The notes below the pieces were generated by a model. It did no database searches, was not told where the DNA came from, and saw only the letters and a program-made list of their open reading frames with translations. A program made the position numbers and the translations under genes. A DNA stretch of 64,000 bases. Origin: Opitutus sp. Lineage in GTDB: Bacteria > Verrucomicrobiota > Verrucomicrobiae > Opitutales > Opitutaceae. Positions 1-8,553 of the stretch are shown piece after piece; the first letter of the stretch is position 1; the number at the start of each line of letters is the position of its first letter. The stretch covers positions 1 through 64,000 of the forward strand of contig SIBR01000011.1 in assembly GCA_009695065.1 (NCBI GenBank). Reading direction: 5' to 3'.

Positions 1-120
1 CTTGGCAGTCCGTTGCAGGACGCCGCCGTCGCCGCACTCTGCGAAACCCTCCCCGCCACCGAAACCTGTTTCCCCACCACCAAACTACGCCCGATTTATC
101 GACAAGTGGGTTCACCCTGA
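1..120 (+). CDS. C-terminal fragment of an unidentified protein (possible transposase tail)
   Basis: An open frame enters from the left edge and ends at a TGA at 118-120, giving 39 residues that end in RPIYRQVGSP. The piece ATETCFPTTKLRPIY resembles, from memory, a TET-x-FP-x-T-x-LR-x-x-Y tail seen in some transposase-like proteins. The fragment is too short to decide. Codon use looks coding-like, but the frame could also be chance in this GC-rich DNA. The stretch up to 238 holds no other gene that I can see. Confidence 0.3.
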   Translation, partial: LGSPLQDAAVAALCETLPATETCFPTTKLRPIYRQVGSP

Positions 121-238
121 TTTCACGGCAGGTCAGGAGGTCTGAGGCTAATTTAAGCGTTCGCGGCGCCCCACGCCGCGTCTGCCTTCTCCGCATCCCG
201 GGTTGACACCGGCCCGTGCGCGGCGGACACATTTTCTC

Positions 239-1717
239 ATGGCGGCCGAGGACCAACTCCCAATTTTTCACGTGGTCGGGTTTACCGGCCACCGGCAGCT
301 GGAAAACCAGGCCCGCGTGGAGCACGCCCTCCTCGAGGTCCTGGCGGGCCTCCGGTCCGAGCAAGGCGTGGAATGGCTGGCTTTATCCTCCATCGCGGTC
401 GGGAGCGACATGGTCTTCGCCCGCACCGCGCTCCGGCTCGGCCTCGGGTGGGAGGCGGTCCTGCCCATGCCGCCCGTGGAGTTTCGGCACGATTTCGCCG
501 ATGAGGAATGGCGGGGCGTCGAGACACTCCTCGCGGAAGCCGAGCAGGTGCGCGTCATCGGCGAGCGTTCGCAGCGTGACGACTCCTACCTCGACTGCGG
601 CATGGAGACGGTCAACCACTGCGACCTCTTGCTGGCGGTCTGGGACGGAGCACCCGCCCGGGGTCGCGGGGGTACCGCGGAAATCGTGGCCTATGCGCGG
701 GAGATGGGCCGGCCAATCATCATCATCGATTCAGAGACGCTCAAGGTGCGCCGCGAGAATTTCGAGCAGCTGAAAACCGGTGACCGCCACCTGGAATTCT
801 TCAACCAGCTGGCCCCCGCGCCCGCGGGTGCAACCGACACCATGCCCGGCCGCACCCGCGTGTATGAATTCCAACGCAAGCTCGATCACATCGCCACCCA
901 ACACGGGCCCAATTTCCGGCGGCTGACCGCGATTACGGTCTGGCTGCATGTGCTCGCGACGACGCTCGCCGCCGCCACCGTCGCCTTCGGCCTGCACCTC
1001 GCCGTCCTGCCCTGGGCCAAATTTCTGTGCCTCGTCGCTGCGCTGGGCGTCGCCGTGGTCATAAGAAACCACCGGGACCAAACGGACTGGGTGCGCTGTC
1101 GGCTCGGGGCGGAAATCGCCCGCAGCGCGCTCGCCACGTGGGGTCTCCCGCGGGCGCTGCGGCTCTTCGATGATTTCGACTGGGCGGGGCTCGAACCGCT
1201 GCGGCGGTCGCTCGACATCCTGCAGCGGCGCGCGACCCGGATGAGCACCGCGAGCTTTGACCTGTTCAAGCAGCGCTATGTGGGCGAGCGCATTAACGGG
1301 CAACTCACCTACTTCGCCCGGCAGGAATCCCGGGCCGTGCCCCAGCTCGCCCGCCTGCGCCTGGGCTTTTTCATCAGCACCACCGCGGCCCTGTCGTGCA
1401 CGGCCCTGTACGCCCTGACAACGCTAATGCCCGAGCACGCGCATCCGGACTGGATGCAGGCCTGGTTCTTCGATTTTGCGCCCATCGTCCTGCCCGTGCT
1501 CGCCGCTTCCTTCCTGTCCCTGATCTCCATCAACGACCTCCACCGCCGGGTGGCGCGGTTCAAGGAAATGCGAATCCGGCTCGAGGCCGCGCGCAAGGAA
1601 GCGGTGTTTGTGCAGACCTGGGGCTCGCTCGAGCGCGTCGTCGCCAAGACCGAGCGCGCCCTGCTGCAGGAAGTGTTCGAGTGGAACTCGATCACGAGTT
1701 TCTCGGAGTCGCACTAG
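239..1717 (+). CDS. SLOG-domain protein with C-terminal membrane segments (SLATT-like)
   Basis: The first 150 or so residues look like a SLOG nucleotide-sensing Rossmann domain: an early GFTGHR motif after the first strand, an AVGSD loop, and the ligand-loop signature GRGGTAEIVAYA followed by a strand PIIIID. After a linker come two hydrophobic pairs, LTAITVWLHVLATTLAAA with LCLVAALGVAVVI and later LGFFISTTAALSC with IVLPVLAASFLSLISI, separated by a charged helical stretch. This layout resembles SLOG proteins joined to SLATT-type two-helix membrane effectors known from nucleotide-signalling defence systems. The ATG at 239 is preferred; the same frame also opens at a TTG at 203. No cyclase or other partner is visible nearby, so a defence role is inference only. 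Confidence 0.6.
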   Translation: MAAEDQLPIFHVVGFTGHRQLENQARVEHALLEVLAGLRSEQGVEWLALSSIAVGSDMVFARTALRLGLGWEAVLPMPPVEFRHDFADEEWRGVETLLAEAEQVRVIGERSQRDDSYLDCGMETVNHCDLLLAVWDGAPARGRGGTAEIVAYAREMGRPIIIIDSETLKVRRENFEQLKTGDRHLEFFNQLAPAPAGATDTMPGRTRVYEFQRKLDHIATQHGPNFRRLTAITVWLHVLATTLAAATVAFGLHLAVLPWAKFLCLVAALGVAVVIRNHRDQTDWVRCRLGAEIARSALATWGLPRALRLFDDFDWAGLEPLRRSLDILQRRATRMSTASFDLFKQRYVGERINGQLTYFARQESRAVPQLARLRLGFFISTTAALSCTALYALTTLMPEHAHPDWMQAWFFDFAPIVLPVLAASFLSLISINDLHRRVARFKEMRIRLEAARKEAVFVQTWGSLERVVAKTERALLQEVFEWNSITSFSESH

Positions 1718-2003
1718 GAATCGGACCACGGACTTTGTCTTCGTTGCCGCTCTTACGAAAAAATTTCAGTGGGGAAGCTGGAAACGGGAGGTCGCACGGC
1801 GCTAATCGCTTCATCCGCGAGTGCGTGACTAAACCAAAATTGATGCGTGGAAGATTGCCGACGACTTGGCCGTGGCGGTATACGAACTGACGCGCGGTTT
1901 TCCACGGGAAGTGCAACATAGCTTTCGCTGCCTCCACGGATTGCTTACCGCCGTGGAAAAAGAAGCCCGAGCAGGTCCGTGGTCCGTAGCAGGCCGTCCG
2001 CCA

Positions 2004-2597
2004 TCATTTTCCGATTTTCCGCAACGCCTGGTTGATCTTCACCAGGTCGCACACGGCGGGATCGTAGTCCGGTCCCAGCCACTCGATCCATTCGCGACCG
2101 AGTTCGGTGTTCGGCTCCTTGATGCACGCCAGCAAGTCGTGGAAAGCCTCGACTCCGCCGCAATCCTCCGGCGGGCCGGCACGCTCACCCGCCACACAGC
2201 ATGGGTAGCGCACGCCTTTCTCCACCGGGCCGTTTTTCTCCACTTTCACGTCGATCTGCCAGCCCTCGCCGAAGTGGTAGCCGTAGGTGAAACGCTCGCG
2301 ATGCTTGAGGTCGAGGTCGGCCAGCATGACGTCGCGATCGTCCTCGATGCTGAGATCCTCCCGCTTGAGCGGATTGCCGAATCGCAGATCATCGAAGTTG
2401 AACGCGTGGGTCTGGTAATCAAACCAGTCGAAGGCCACCTGGATGCTGTCGTGCAGGCGCGACACCCACATCGATTCGCGCACGAGCAACCGGCGCCAGA
2501 TGCGGGGCTGGCAGGCCACGACATTGAACCGCAGCGAGTACACCCGCTCCGGCGGCTTCCTGGCTTTCGAGCCCTTGCCTTCGTGCAACGAAATCAT
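2004..2597 (-). CDS. PRiA4 ORF3-like domain protein
   Basis: A 197-residue soluble protein. The pattern YSLRFNVVACQPRIWRRLLV, then the histidine-containing LHDSIQVAFDWFDYQTHAF and the later YGYHFGEGWQIDVKVE, is the pRiA4b ORF3-like family (PF07929; the same fold is a passenger of IS1096-type elements). The conserved C-terminal part CVAGERAGPPEDCGGVEAF is also typical. The biochemical function of the family is not established. The gene stands alone between the SLOG gene and a degraded fragment, with about 280 bp of apparently empty sequence on its downstream side. It is complete from an ATG at 2595-2597 to its stop. Confidence 0.8.
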   Translation of the reverse strand: MISLHEGKGSKARKPPERVYSLRFNVVACQPRIWRRLLVRESMWVSRLHDSIQVAFDWFDYQTHAFNFDDLRFGNPLKREDLSIEDDRDVMLADLDLKHRERFTYGYHFGEGWQIDVKVEKNGPVEKGVRYPCCVAGERAGPPEDCGGVEAFHDLLACIKEPNTELGREWIEWLGPDYDPAVCDLVKINQALRKIGK

Positions 2598-2808
2598 GAA
2601 CCACCCACCAAAACGCAGTCCCAGGCCCTCGGCAAGCGGGAGGTTTGCCGTGTCAATTCAGTGGAACCGCGAAAAACGCGAAGGGGCGCGAAGGACGAAC
2701 GGCTTCGCGCATCGCACGATTTGTTCCACGAATCCTGGCCTGCATCCATCACACCCAGAGGTGCGATGGATGCGGCCTGCCGCCGGCGCTGACCACCTCA
2801 TCCGCCGA

Positions 2809-3159
2809 TCACCGCAGGTTGTAAACCTCGAGCATCGTCGCGCCCGGCGCTTTGTCGGCGCTGGACAACTTCACCGTGTAGGCCCCCGGTTCCAGCGTCA
2901 GTAGAATCGCGGCGTCGCGACTGGTCGTATCCAGAAAGCGAAAGGCTCCCGCGCGGTCGAACGCGGCGCCGAGGGCGGCCGCCTCCTCGCTCGACGCCGC
3001 CCAACCGCCGGTGTTCGTCGCAATCAGGCGTTCGCCCTGGAAAACCTCGAGTTTCGGCCGCACGAGCGCGTCCTTCAGTCCAAAATCCACGTGGACAGTG
3101 CTTACCACGATAGAATAGACGGGGTTTGGTGTGAAACGCTCAAAATTTTTGAAAAACAA
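2809..3159 (-). pseudogene. C-terminal remnant of a secreted Opitutaceae-type protein
   Basis: From residue 27 onward the frame matches a tail that I recognise as common at the C-terminus of large secreted proteins in this group: ALVRPKLEVFQGERLIATN, then AALGAAFDRAGAF, then ILLTLEPGAYTVKLSS and the end MLEVYNLR. The first 26 residues (MFFKNFERFTPNPVYSIVV) do not fit that pattern and come from AT-richer DNA. No signal peptide or preceding domains are present. I read it as debris left after loss of the main part of the gene. The AT-rich stretch 3160-3304 holds no gene that I can see. Confidence 0.6.
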
Positions 3160-3304
3160 TCAGGCGTTTCCTATCTATCCCAAAACCCTTTATTTCCGAT
3201 ACTAACAACATTGGATTCACCGGGGGCAACGGACATTTTACGCGCCCAGGAGAATTTTTTGGCCCTTCATTCAACCGCCTGTCCTCACCGGCTAGGCTAA
3301 TGGC

Positions 3305-4537
3305 CTAGTGAACCACGATCGACTCGAACCCCGTCGGCGACACGGCCGCCCCATCGATCGACTTCGCTGCGCCGGCCTTAAGCGGATAGCGAAAACGTCC
3401 GCCCTCGTAATTCCGAATCACGATTTCCTCGTCATCGATCGTTTCGACGTAATCTGGATTCAGCGGCACCTTGCCACCGCCACAGGGCGCGTCGATCACG
3501 TACTGCGGCACCGCGTAACCGGTGGTGTGCCCGCGCAGCGCCCGGATAATCTCGATGCCTTTGCGGACATCGACCTTGAAGTGTGAGCCCCCGGTAATGA
3601 GGTCCATCTGGTAGACGTAATACGGCCGCACGCGCATCCGCAGCAACCGGTGAACCAACGCCAGCATCACGCCGGCGTCGTCGTTCACGCCTTTCAATAA
3701 CACGCTCTGGTTGCCCAGCGGCACGCCGGCAAACGACAGGCGCTCGCAGGCCGCCTTCAACTCGGCCGTGCATTCCTTCGGGTGATTCACGTGGATACTC
3801 ATCCAAATCGGGCCGTATTTCTTGAAAACCTCGCCGAGCTCCGGAGTGATCCGCTGCGGCAGAAACACCGGGATCCGGGTTCCGATCCGGATGAACTCGA
3901 CGTGCTTGATGGCCCGCAGCCGCGCGAGCAGGTGCTCAATCTTCTTGTCCGACAGCAGCAGGGGATCGCCACCCGAAAGCAGCACGTCGCGCACCTCGGG
4001 ATGCGCCTCGATATACCTCAGGCCCTGCTCGAACTCGGGATGAAAATTGTAATCCTGCGCGTTCGAAACCAACCGGCTGCGCGTGCAATAGCGGCAATAC
4101 GCCGCGCAGCGATCCGTGACCAGAAAGAGCACCCGATCCGGATAACGATGCACCAGGCCCGGCACCGGCGAGTGACCGTCCTCGCCCAGTGAATCGAGCA
4201 TCTCCCCTTCCGAGACGACCATCTCCGCCGCCCGCGGAATGACCTGCTTCCGAATCGGACAGTTCGGGTCGTAACGATCGATCAAGTTAAAAAAATAAGG
4301 CGTAATCGCGAGGGCCAGCTTCTGGTTGGCGAAAGCGCACCCGGCCTTTTCGTCGGCCGTGAGCGTCATAAGCTTCTCGAGCTGTTCCGCGGTCGTGATC
4401 CGATTCTTGAGCTGCCACGTCCAATCGCGCCAATTGCTTTCCGGCACATGCTGCCAAAGTCCCTGGCCCTCGAACCAGGCGGTGCGGTCCTCGAGGTAGG
4501 TCGGTTCGGCGCTTCCGGCACTTTCGCTTGCGGGCAT
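3305..4537 (-). CDS. kamA: KamA-family radical SAM lysine 2,3-aminomutase
   Basis: This 410-residue protein has the radical SAM cluster motif CAAYCRYC followed by TRSRLV, matching the lysine 2,3-aminomutase pattern. The pyridoxal-phosphate lysine region is DAPCGGGKVPLNP. The N-terminal helical part (WQLKNRITTAEQLEKL) is also characteristic. It is expected to interconvert L-lysine and beta-lysine, or to act as one of the close relatives on other amino acids; the sequence alone does not decide the substrate. The open frame extends upstream to 4942, but family length and the first conserved residues favour the ATG at 4535-4537. It is divergent from carA with about 300 bp between them. Confidence 0.87.
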   Translation of the reverse strand: MPASESAGSAEPTYLEDRTAWFEGQGLWQHVPESNWRDWTWQLKNRITTAEQLEKLMTLTADEKAGCAFANQKLALAITPYFFNLIDRYDPNCPIRKQVIPRAAEMVVSEGEMLDSLGEDGHSPVPGLVHRYPDRVLFLVTDRCAAYCRYCTRSRLVSNAQDYNFHPEFEQGLRYIEAHPEVRDVLLSGGDPLLLSDKKIEHLLARLRAIKHVEFIRIGTRIPVFLPQRITPELGEVFKKYGPIWMSIHVNHPKECTAELKAACERLSFAGVPLGNQSVLLKGVNDDAGVMLALVHRLLRMRVRPYYVYQMDLITGGSHFKVDVRKGIEIIRALRGHTTGYAVPQYVIDAPCGGGKVPLNPDYVETIDDEEIVIRNYEGGRFRYPLKAGAAKSIDGAAVSPTGFESIVVH

Positions 4538-4835
4538 GGGTGGTGGATTTGGGCTAATGACGAAGGCGCAGACATTGTCGCCGAAGGCACCGCTGTCAAA
4601 TGAGGTCAGGAGTTCGGCGCGCGGATCGGGCACGGGGGCGGTAATTAAAACCAGGAGCGGCGTTTCCCGCCTCTCCCGCGGCGGGCCACCAGAATCGCGC
4701 CCCCCGCCTGTAGCCCGGTTCGGGAGAAGCGGGCTGGGATTGGGTACCACCCACACCTTAAAGCTAGGCCTAAAGTCTCTTCCCACGCAAAAATTTCTTG
4801 GCAGTGTGCAGCCGAAGCCCTTTCGTCGGCCTTTA
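4538..4835. other. Intergenic region between kamA and carA
   Basis: This 298-bp divergent region must hold promoters for both neighbours. I see no tRNA, riboswitch or clear attenuator. It carries one copy of a 29-bp sequence at 4707-4735 that recurs inverted after carA. A short imperfect hairpin, GCCGA with TCGGC, lies just before the carA start. Confidence 0.5.
4707..4735 (+). repeat. 29-bp repeat flanking carA (left copy)
   Basis: The sequence beginning CCTGTAGCCCGGTTCGGG and ending AGAAGCGGG recurs in inverted orientation at 6119-6147 with one or two mismatches. Each copy contains a partial internal palindrome (CCCG with CGGG), so it looks like another small intergenic palindrome family. 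Confidence 0.75.
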
Positions 4836-6008
4836 ATGTCCACGCCGCAGTCCGCCCTCCTCGCGCTCGAAGACGGATCCATTTTCCGGGGCCGCGCCTT
4901 TGGCGCCGACGCCATCGTTTCGGGCGAGTGTGTCTTCAACACGTCGATGACCGGCTATCAGGAGATTCTGACCGATCCGTCGTATTTCGGCCAGATCGTC
5001 ACGATGACTGCGGTGCAGATCGGCAACTATGGCATCTGCGATCCCGACAGGGAATCGAGCGGCCCCAAGTGTTCCGGCTTTGTCGTGCGGGAGCTTTCCC
5101 CGGTCGTGAGCAACTGGCGCAGCCAGCTCTCGCTCGGCGACTACCTGCGGCAGCACGGGATTCCGGGCATCAGCGAGGTCGATACGCGGGCGTTGACCAA
5201 GAAACTGCGCGTCGATGGCGCGATGAAATGCTGCCTCAGCACGCAGCCCATCAGCGACGCGGACGCCGTCGAGCGGGCGCGCGCCTGGCGGAACATGGCG
5301 GGGGCCGACTACGTGAAAGATGTCACCTGTGACCGGCCCTATTTTTGGCGGGCCGACGACAGCGCCAACCACAACACGCCCTATCTCCCGGTTGGAACGA
5401 CGATGATCGCGGCCGGCGTGCCCGCGAAAAAATTTCGCGTCGCCGCCTTCGACTACGGCGCCAAGCACAGCATCTACCGCAAGCTCGTCCACCACGGTTT
5501 CGAAGTGCAGGTTTTCCCCGCCGTGGCGACCACGGAACAGGTTCGGGAGCAAAAGCCCGATGCCGTTTTCCTCTCCAACGGTCCGGGCGACCCCGCCGCG
5601 CTGCCTTACATCTACGAGACCGTGAAGGGGCTGCTGCCGGAGTATCCCATTTTCGGCATTTGCCTCGGTCACCAGATGCTCACGCACGCGCTCGGCGGCT
5701 CAACCTTCAAGCTCAAGTTCGGTCATCGCGGCGGCAACCAGCCGGTGAAAAATCTCGAGACCGGCAAGGTCTCAATCACCGCGCAAAATCACGGGTTCGC
5801 GACCGATCCCAAGTCACTCGAGAAAACCGGCGCGCAGGTCACGGAGATCAATCTCAATGACAACACCGTCGAGGGCCTGCGGCACACGTCGCTGCCGGTG
5901 TTCAGCGTCCAATATCACCCCGAGGCCGCCCCGGGACCCAATGACGCCGATCCGTTGTTCACCGATTTCTACAAGATGGTGGGAGCGCGCAAGGCGGGAA
6001 AAATCTGA
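4836..6008 (+). CDS. carA: Carbamoyl-phosphate synthase small subunit
   Basis: The 390-residue product releases ammonia from glutamine for carbamoyl phosphate synthesis in the arginine and pyrimidine pathways. The N-terminal CPSase domain has LEDGSIFRGRAFGA and NTSMTGYQEILTDPSY. The class I glutamine amidotransferase domain has the nucleophile in FGICLGHQMLTHALGG and the His-Glu pair in VQYHPEAAPGP. The frame is open further upstream, but the family start is clearly MSTPQSALLALEDG, at the ATG 4836. No strong Shine-Dalgarno sequence precedes it. The large subunit gene carB is not adjacent; the next gene is kdsB on the other strand. Confidence 0.95.
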   Translation: MSTPQSALLALEDGSIFRGRAFGADAIVSGECVFNTSMTGYQEILTDPSYFGQIVTMTAVQIGNYGICDPDRESSGPKCSGFVVRELSPVVSNWRSQLSLGDYLRQHGIPGISEVDTRALTKKLRVDGAMKCCLSTQPISDADAVERARAWRNMAGADYVKDVTCDRPYFWRADDSANHNTPYLPVGTTMIAAGVPAKKFRVAAFDYGAKHSIYRKLVHHGFEVQVFPAVATTEQVREQKPDAVFLSNGPGDPAALPYIYETVKGLLPEYPIFGICLGHQMLTHALGGSTFKLKFGHRGGNQPVKNLETGKVSITAQNHGFATDPKSLEKTGAQVTEINLNDNTVEGLRHTSLPVFSVQYHPEAAPGPNDADPLFTDFYKMVGARKAGKI

Positions 6009-6022
6009 GCGGGGCGAGTGAC

Positions 6023-6057
6023 CAAGTTCCAAGTGACCGGCATCAAGTATCAAGAGC
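6023..6057. repeat. Period-7 degenerate tandem tract (A)
   Basis: Five consecutive 7-mers: CCAAGTT, CCAAGTG, ACCGGCA, TCAAGTA, TCAAGAG. The tract starts 14 bp after the carA stop. It has the same period as tracts at 6339, 8526, 26331 and 61855, although the unit sequence differs. Confidence 0.65.
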
Positions 6058-6118
6058 CGTTTCAAACGTGCTCCTGTTCCTTGGGCTCATCGGTAGGTTG
6101 TTGGGGTTAACTGATCCG

Positions 6119-6147
6119 ATCCCGCTTCTCCCGAAGCGGGCTACAGG
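6119..6147 (-). repeat. 29-bp repeat flanking carA (right copy)
   Basis: This is the reverse complement of 4707-4735 with one or two mismatches, so carA sits between inverted copies. It lies directly before the larger element at 6154-6314. Confidence 0.75.
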
Positions 6148-6153
6148 ACCGGG

Positions 6154-6314
6154 GGTAGCCCGCCTCGGGACAGACTGTGTGAAAAGTCTGTCATTCTGAG
6201 CGAAGCGAAGAATCCACGCATTCGGCTCACTCGACGGCATGGATTCTTCGCTTCGCTTAGAATGACAAAATGAGTACTTTTTCGAGTTTTCACACAGTCT
6301 GGGGAGAGGCGGGA
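6154..6314. repeat. Long inverted repeat of the TCATTCTGAGCG family
   Basis: The outer arms are CAGACTGTGTGAAAA (6171) and TTTTCACACAGTCTG (6287-6301). The inner arms are TGTCATTCTGAGCGAAGCGA and GAAGAATCC near 6190-6214, answered by GGATTCTTCGCTTCGC and TTAGAATGACA near 6241-6268. A near-copy closes the window at 63813-63990. Shorter relatives lie at 20421-20519 and 52866-52942. This motif is widely dispersed in bacterial intergenic DNA. Confidence 0.85.
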
Positions 6315-6338
6315 CTGACCACTCGAAGATACGCCCCT

Positions 6339-6373
6339 GTTCCTTGTTCCCAAGCCCTTGATCCTTGTTCCTT
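6339..6373. repeat. Period-7 degenerate tandem tract (B)
   Basis: The 7-mers GTTCCTT, GTTCCCA, AGCCCTT, GATCCTT and GTTCCTT run directly into the stop codon of kdsB, which is read on the minus strand. In the gene direction the stop is therefore followed at once by AGGAACA-type repeats. Confidence 0.7.
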
Positions 6374-7125
6374 CACGCTTCGAGCCATTGCTCGAAGCGC
6401 TCCGCGTCCTCCAGTGTGTCGACGCCAATCGTCGGATCCGCGGTGACGGCACACGCGATTTCATAGCCGTTCTCCAGCACGCGAAGTTGTTCGAGTTTCT
6501 CGATCTGCTCGAGTTTTCCCAGCGGCAGTCCCGCAAATTTGTCGAGCAGGTCCGCGCGATAGCCATAAAGCCCCAGATGTTTGAAGCACGGGTTGGCCGC
6601 GACCCACGCATCGTCCACCACCCCACTCCGGTCGCGGGCATAGGGAATCGGCGACCGCGAAAAAAACAGCGCCTTCTGCCGGCCCGAAGCCAGCACCACT
6701 TTCACCTGATTCGGGTTGGCAAAATCGACCGCCCGCCGAAAAGGGGTCGCCAGCGTCGCCATCGGCGCGCCACCGCGGCACAGCAACTCGGCAAGGGCGC
6801 GAATCTGCGCGCCGGTGACCAGCGGCTCATCCGCCTGCACATTGATGACAAAGCCGGCCTTCACTTTCCGATTCGCCTCGGCCAGCCGATCGGTGCCGCT
6901 CTGGTGGGCGACACTGGTCAGGATCGCCTTGAAGCCGGCCCCTTCGACGCACGCCCGCAGGAGTTCGTCGTCCACCGCAAACCACAGGGGAAACTCAGGA
7001 GCCTCGCGGGCAATTCGTTCCGCGACCCACTGCAACAGGGGCCGGCCCCGAATCTGGTGCAAGAGCTTGCGGGGGAACCGGGTAGATTCCAGGCGACACG
7101 GGACGATAATCGCAGTCGGCGTCAT
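6373..7125 (-). CDS. kdsB: 3-deoxy-manno-octulosonate cytidylyltransferase (CMP-KDO synthetase)
   Basis: The 250-residue product activates KDO with CTP for lipopolysaccharide core assembly, which implies a Gram-negative envelope. It has the nucleotide-binding start [18 protein letters not shown], the [10 protein letters not shown] motif, the [11 protein letters not shown] loop and the ending [17 protein letters not shown]. The open frame reaches 7278, but the family begins at [16 protein letters not shown], the ATG at 7123-7125. It is divergent from the HPr gene with 79 bp between them. A period-7 tract abuts its stop codon. Confidence 0.95.
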   Translation of the reverse strand: MTPTAIIVPCRLESTRFPRKLLHQIRGRPLLQWVAERIAREAPEFPLWFAVDDELLRACVEGAGFKAILTSVAHQSGTDRLAEANRKVKAGFVINVQADEPLVTGAQIRALAELLCRGGAPMATLATPFRRAVDFANPNQVKVVLASGRQKALFFSRSPIPYARDRSGVVDDAWVAANPCFKHLGLYGYRADLLDKFAGLPLGKLEQIEKLEQLRVLENGYEIACAVTADPTIGVDTLEDAERFEQWLEA

Positions 7126-7204
7126 CGCCCCGCAGCCTGACGGACGGTTTTTGGGTTGCAAGCCACCCCCGCCATCCGGATTTTGACCGATCTGTTTTGA
7201 ATCG

Positions 7205-7504
7205 ATGAACAAAGGCGACGCCACACCTGCAGTCCAATCCACCACCAAGGAACTGGTTGTGCAGAACAAGATGGGCATTCACGCCCGCCCGGCGGCCATG
7301 ATCGTGCGCATCACGAACCGTTTCAAAGCCGAGGTATTTGTGGAAAAGGATGAGGAGCAGGTGAACGGCAAGAGTATCATGGGTCTCATGATGCTGGCGG
7401 CAGGCTCGGGTTCGAAGGTCAAGTTTATCGCCACGGGCACCGATGCCGGCGCGATGTTGGCCGAGATCGAGGCCCTCTTCGTCCGCAAGTTCGACGAAGC
7501 CTAG
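7205..7504 (+). CDS. ptsH: HPr-family phosphocarrier protein
   Basis: This 99-residue protein has the phosphorylated histidine in [14 protein letters not shown] and the regulatory serine region in [18 protein letters not shown], so both HPr landmarks are present. It has about 10 extra residues at the N-terminus compared with the usual HPr. It would carry phosphate from enzyme I, or serve a regulatory PTS branch with HPr kinase. No other PTS gene is in the window. A weak hairpin follows the stop. Confidence 0.93.
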   Translation: MNKGDATPAVQSTTKELVVQNKMGIHARPAAMIVRITNRFKAEVFVEKDEEQVNGKSIMGLMMLAAGSGSKVKFIATGTDAGAMLAEIEALFVRKFDEA

Positions 7505-7517
7505 GTTCTTGCTCCGC

Positions 7518-7536
7518 AAAAACCTTATTGGTTTTT
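7518..7536 (+). terminator. Possible terminator after the HPr gene
   Basis: AAAAACC and GGTTTTT form a 7-bp stem with a 5-nt loop, 14 bp after the HPr stop, with the T-run inside the stem. The stem is AT-rich, so terminator strength is uncertain. Confidence 0.4.
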
Positions 7537-7562
7537 AGCGAGCGCGAAAAACCGGCCATGGA

Positions 7563-7650
7563 GGGTGGGCCGTGCACTCCGGGCGCGGCCACAAAACGTG
7601 AGGACCATCGTAACGCTTCGGCGGCGCACGGAGTGCACCGCCCACCCGGT
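7563..7650. repeat. REPIN-like inverted repeat, family 1, paired arms
   Basis: The left arm GGTGGGCCGTGCACTCC continues GGGCGCGGCC. After about 30 bp the right arm, its reverse complement, reads GCGCACGGAGTGCACCGCCC. The element lies between the convergent HPr and TatD genes. This is one of about 16 loci of the same family in the window. Confidence 0.85.
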
Positions 7651-7670
7651 TCGGCTTTCCGAACGTTTGG

Positions 7671-8477
7671 TCAACCGAGCGCGAAAAACCGGCGGGCGTT
7701 GGCGCTGGTGATAGCGGCGAGTTCTTCGTAACTCACGCCAAAAACTTCGCTGGCCGCAAATTCGGCGGTGTGCCGGACAAAGGCAGGTTCGTTGGGTTTG
7801 CCACGATGCGGCATGGGCGTGAGGTACGGCGCGTCCGTCTCAATCATCAACCGCGCCAGCCCCTGGGCCTTCGCGGCGGCCCGCACGCCCTCGGCGTTCT
7901 TGTACGTCAGGACGCCAGTGAACGATCCCACGCCGCCCCGGCGCGTCAGCTCGGCCATCTCGGCCTCGCCCTCGGTGAAACAATGAAAGACGACCCGCGC
8001 CCAGTCCACGCCGCTCGCATCGATCATCTCCACGCACTCGCGAAACGCACCGCGCGAATGCACGACCACGGGGCCGCCCAGCCGTTTCGCGATCGCGAGC
8101 TGCGCCGCGAAGGCCGCCCGCTGCCAGCCAAAGATTTCTTCCGCCTTCGCCGCGGCCTTCGGCAGATGAAAGCGATCGAGCCCCGCCTCGCCCAGCGCGA
8201 TGGGCGGAAGCGATGGGCCGCCGGACCAAAACCCCTCGATCTGCGCGACCGCGCTCTCCCACCCGGCTTCCACGGCACACGGATGCAGCCCGACCGTGTA
8301 CTTCACGAAGCCGCCGGAGTCGCGGGCCAGATCGCGATACATCGCCCAGTCCTGGGGCGCGGTCCCAATGGTGATCATCGCCTCGACGCCCGCGGCGCGC
8401 GCCCGCTCCAGCGCGGCGTCCAGCGCGCCCGCGCGAACGAACGATTCGAGGTGCGTGTGCGTGTCAATCAGCCCCAT
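7671..8477 (-). CDS. tatD: TatD-family metal-dependent hydrolase
   Basis: A protein of about 268 residues with the TatD hallmarks: metal ligands in LIDTHTHLES, the TVGLHP motif, ALGEAGLD, VVVHSRGAF, VFHCFTEGEAE and the late MIETDAPYLTPMPHRGKPN. The family comprises magnesium-dependent DNases or deacylases acting in the cytoplasm. The frame opens at a TTG at 8492, but the ATG at 8475-8477 (MGLIDTHTHL) fits the family start better. It lies downstream of the M32 carboxypeptidase gene on the same strand, 75 bp apart, and they may be co-transcribed. Confidence 0.93.
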   Translation of the reverse strand: MGLIDTHTHLESFVRAGALDAALERARAAGVEAMITIGTAPQDWAMYRDLARDSGGFVKYTVGLHPCAVEAGWESAVAQIEGFWSGGPSLPPIALGEAGLDRFHLPKAAAKAEEIFGWQRAAFAAQLAIAKRLGGPVVVHSRGAFRECVEMIDASGVDWARVVFHCFTEGEAEMAELTRRGGVGSFTGVLTYKNAEGVRAAAKAQGLARLMIETDAPYLTPMPHRGKPNEPAFVRHTAEFAASEVFGVSYEELAAITSANARRFFALG

Positions 8478-8525
8478 GCGGGAAAATTTCAAAGGCCAAA
8501 CAAATCACCGCTCCACGTCTGAATT

Positions 8526-8553
8526 GCCCCTTGGTCCTTGAACCTTGGTCCTT
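8526..8553. repeat. Period-7 degenerate tandem tract (C)
   Basis: The 7-mers GCCCCTT, GGTCCTT, GAACCTT and GGTCCTT end exactly at the stop codon of the M32 carboxypeptidase gene. The unit and the position relative to the stop are the same as at kdsB. Confidence 0.7.
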
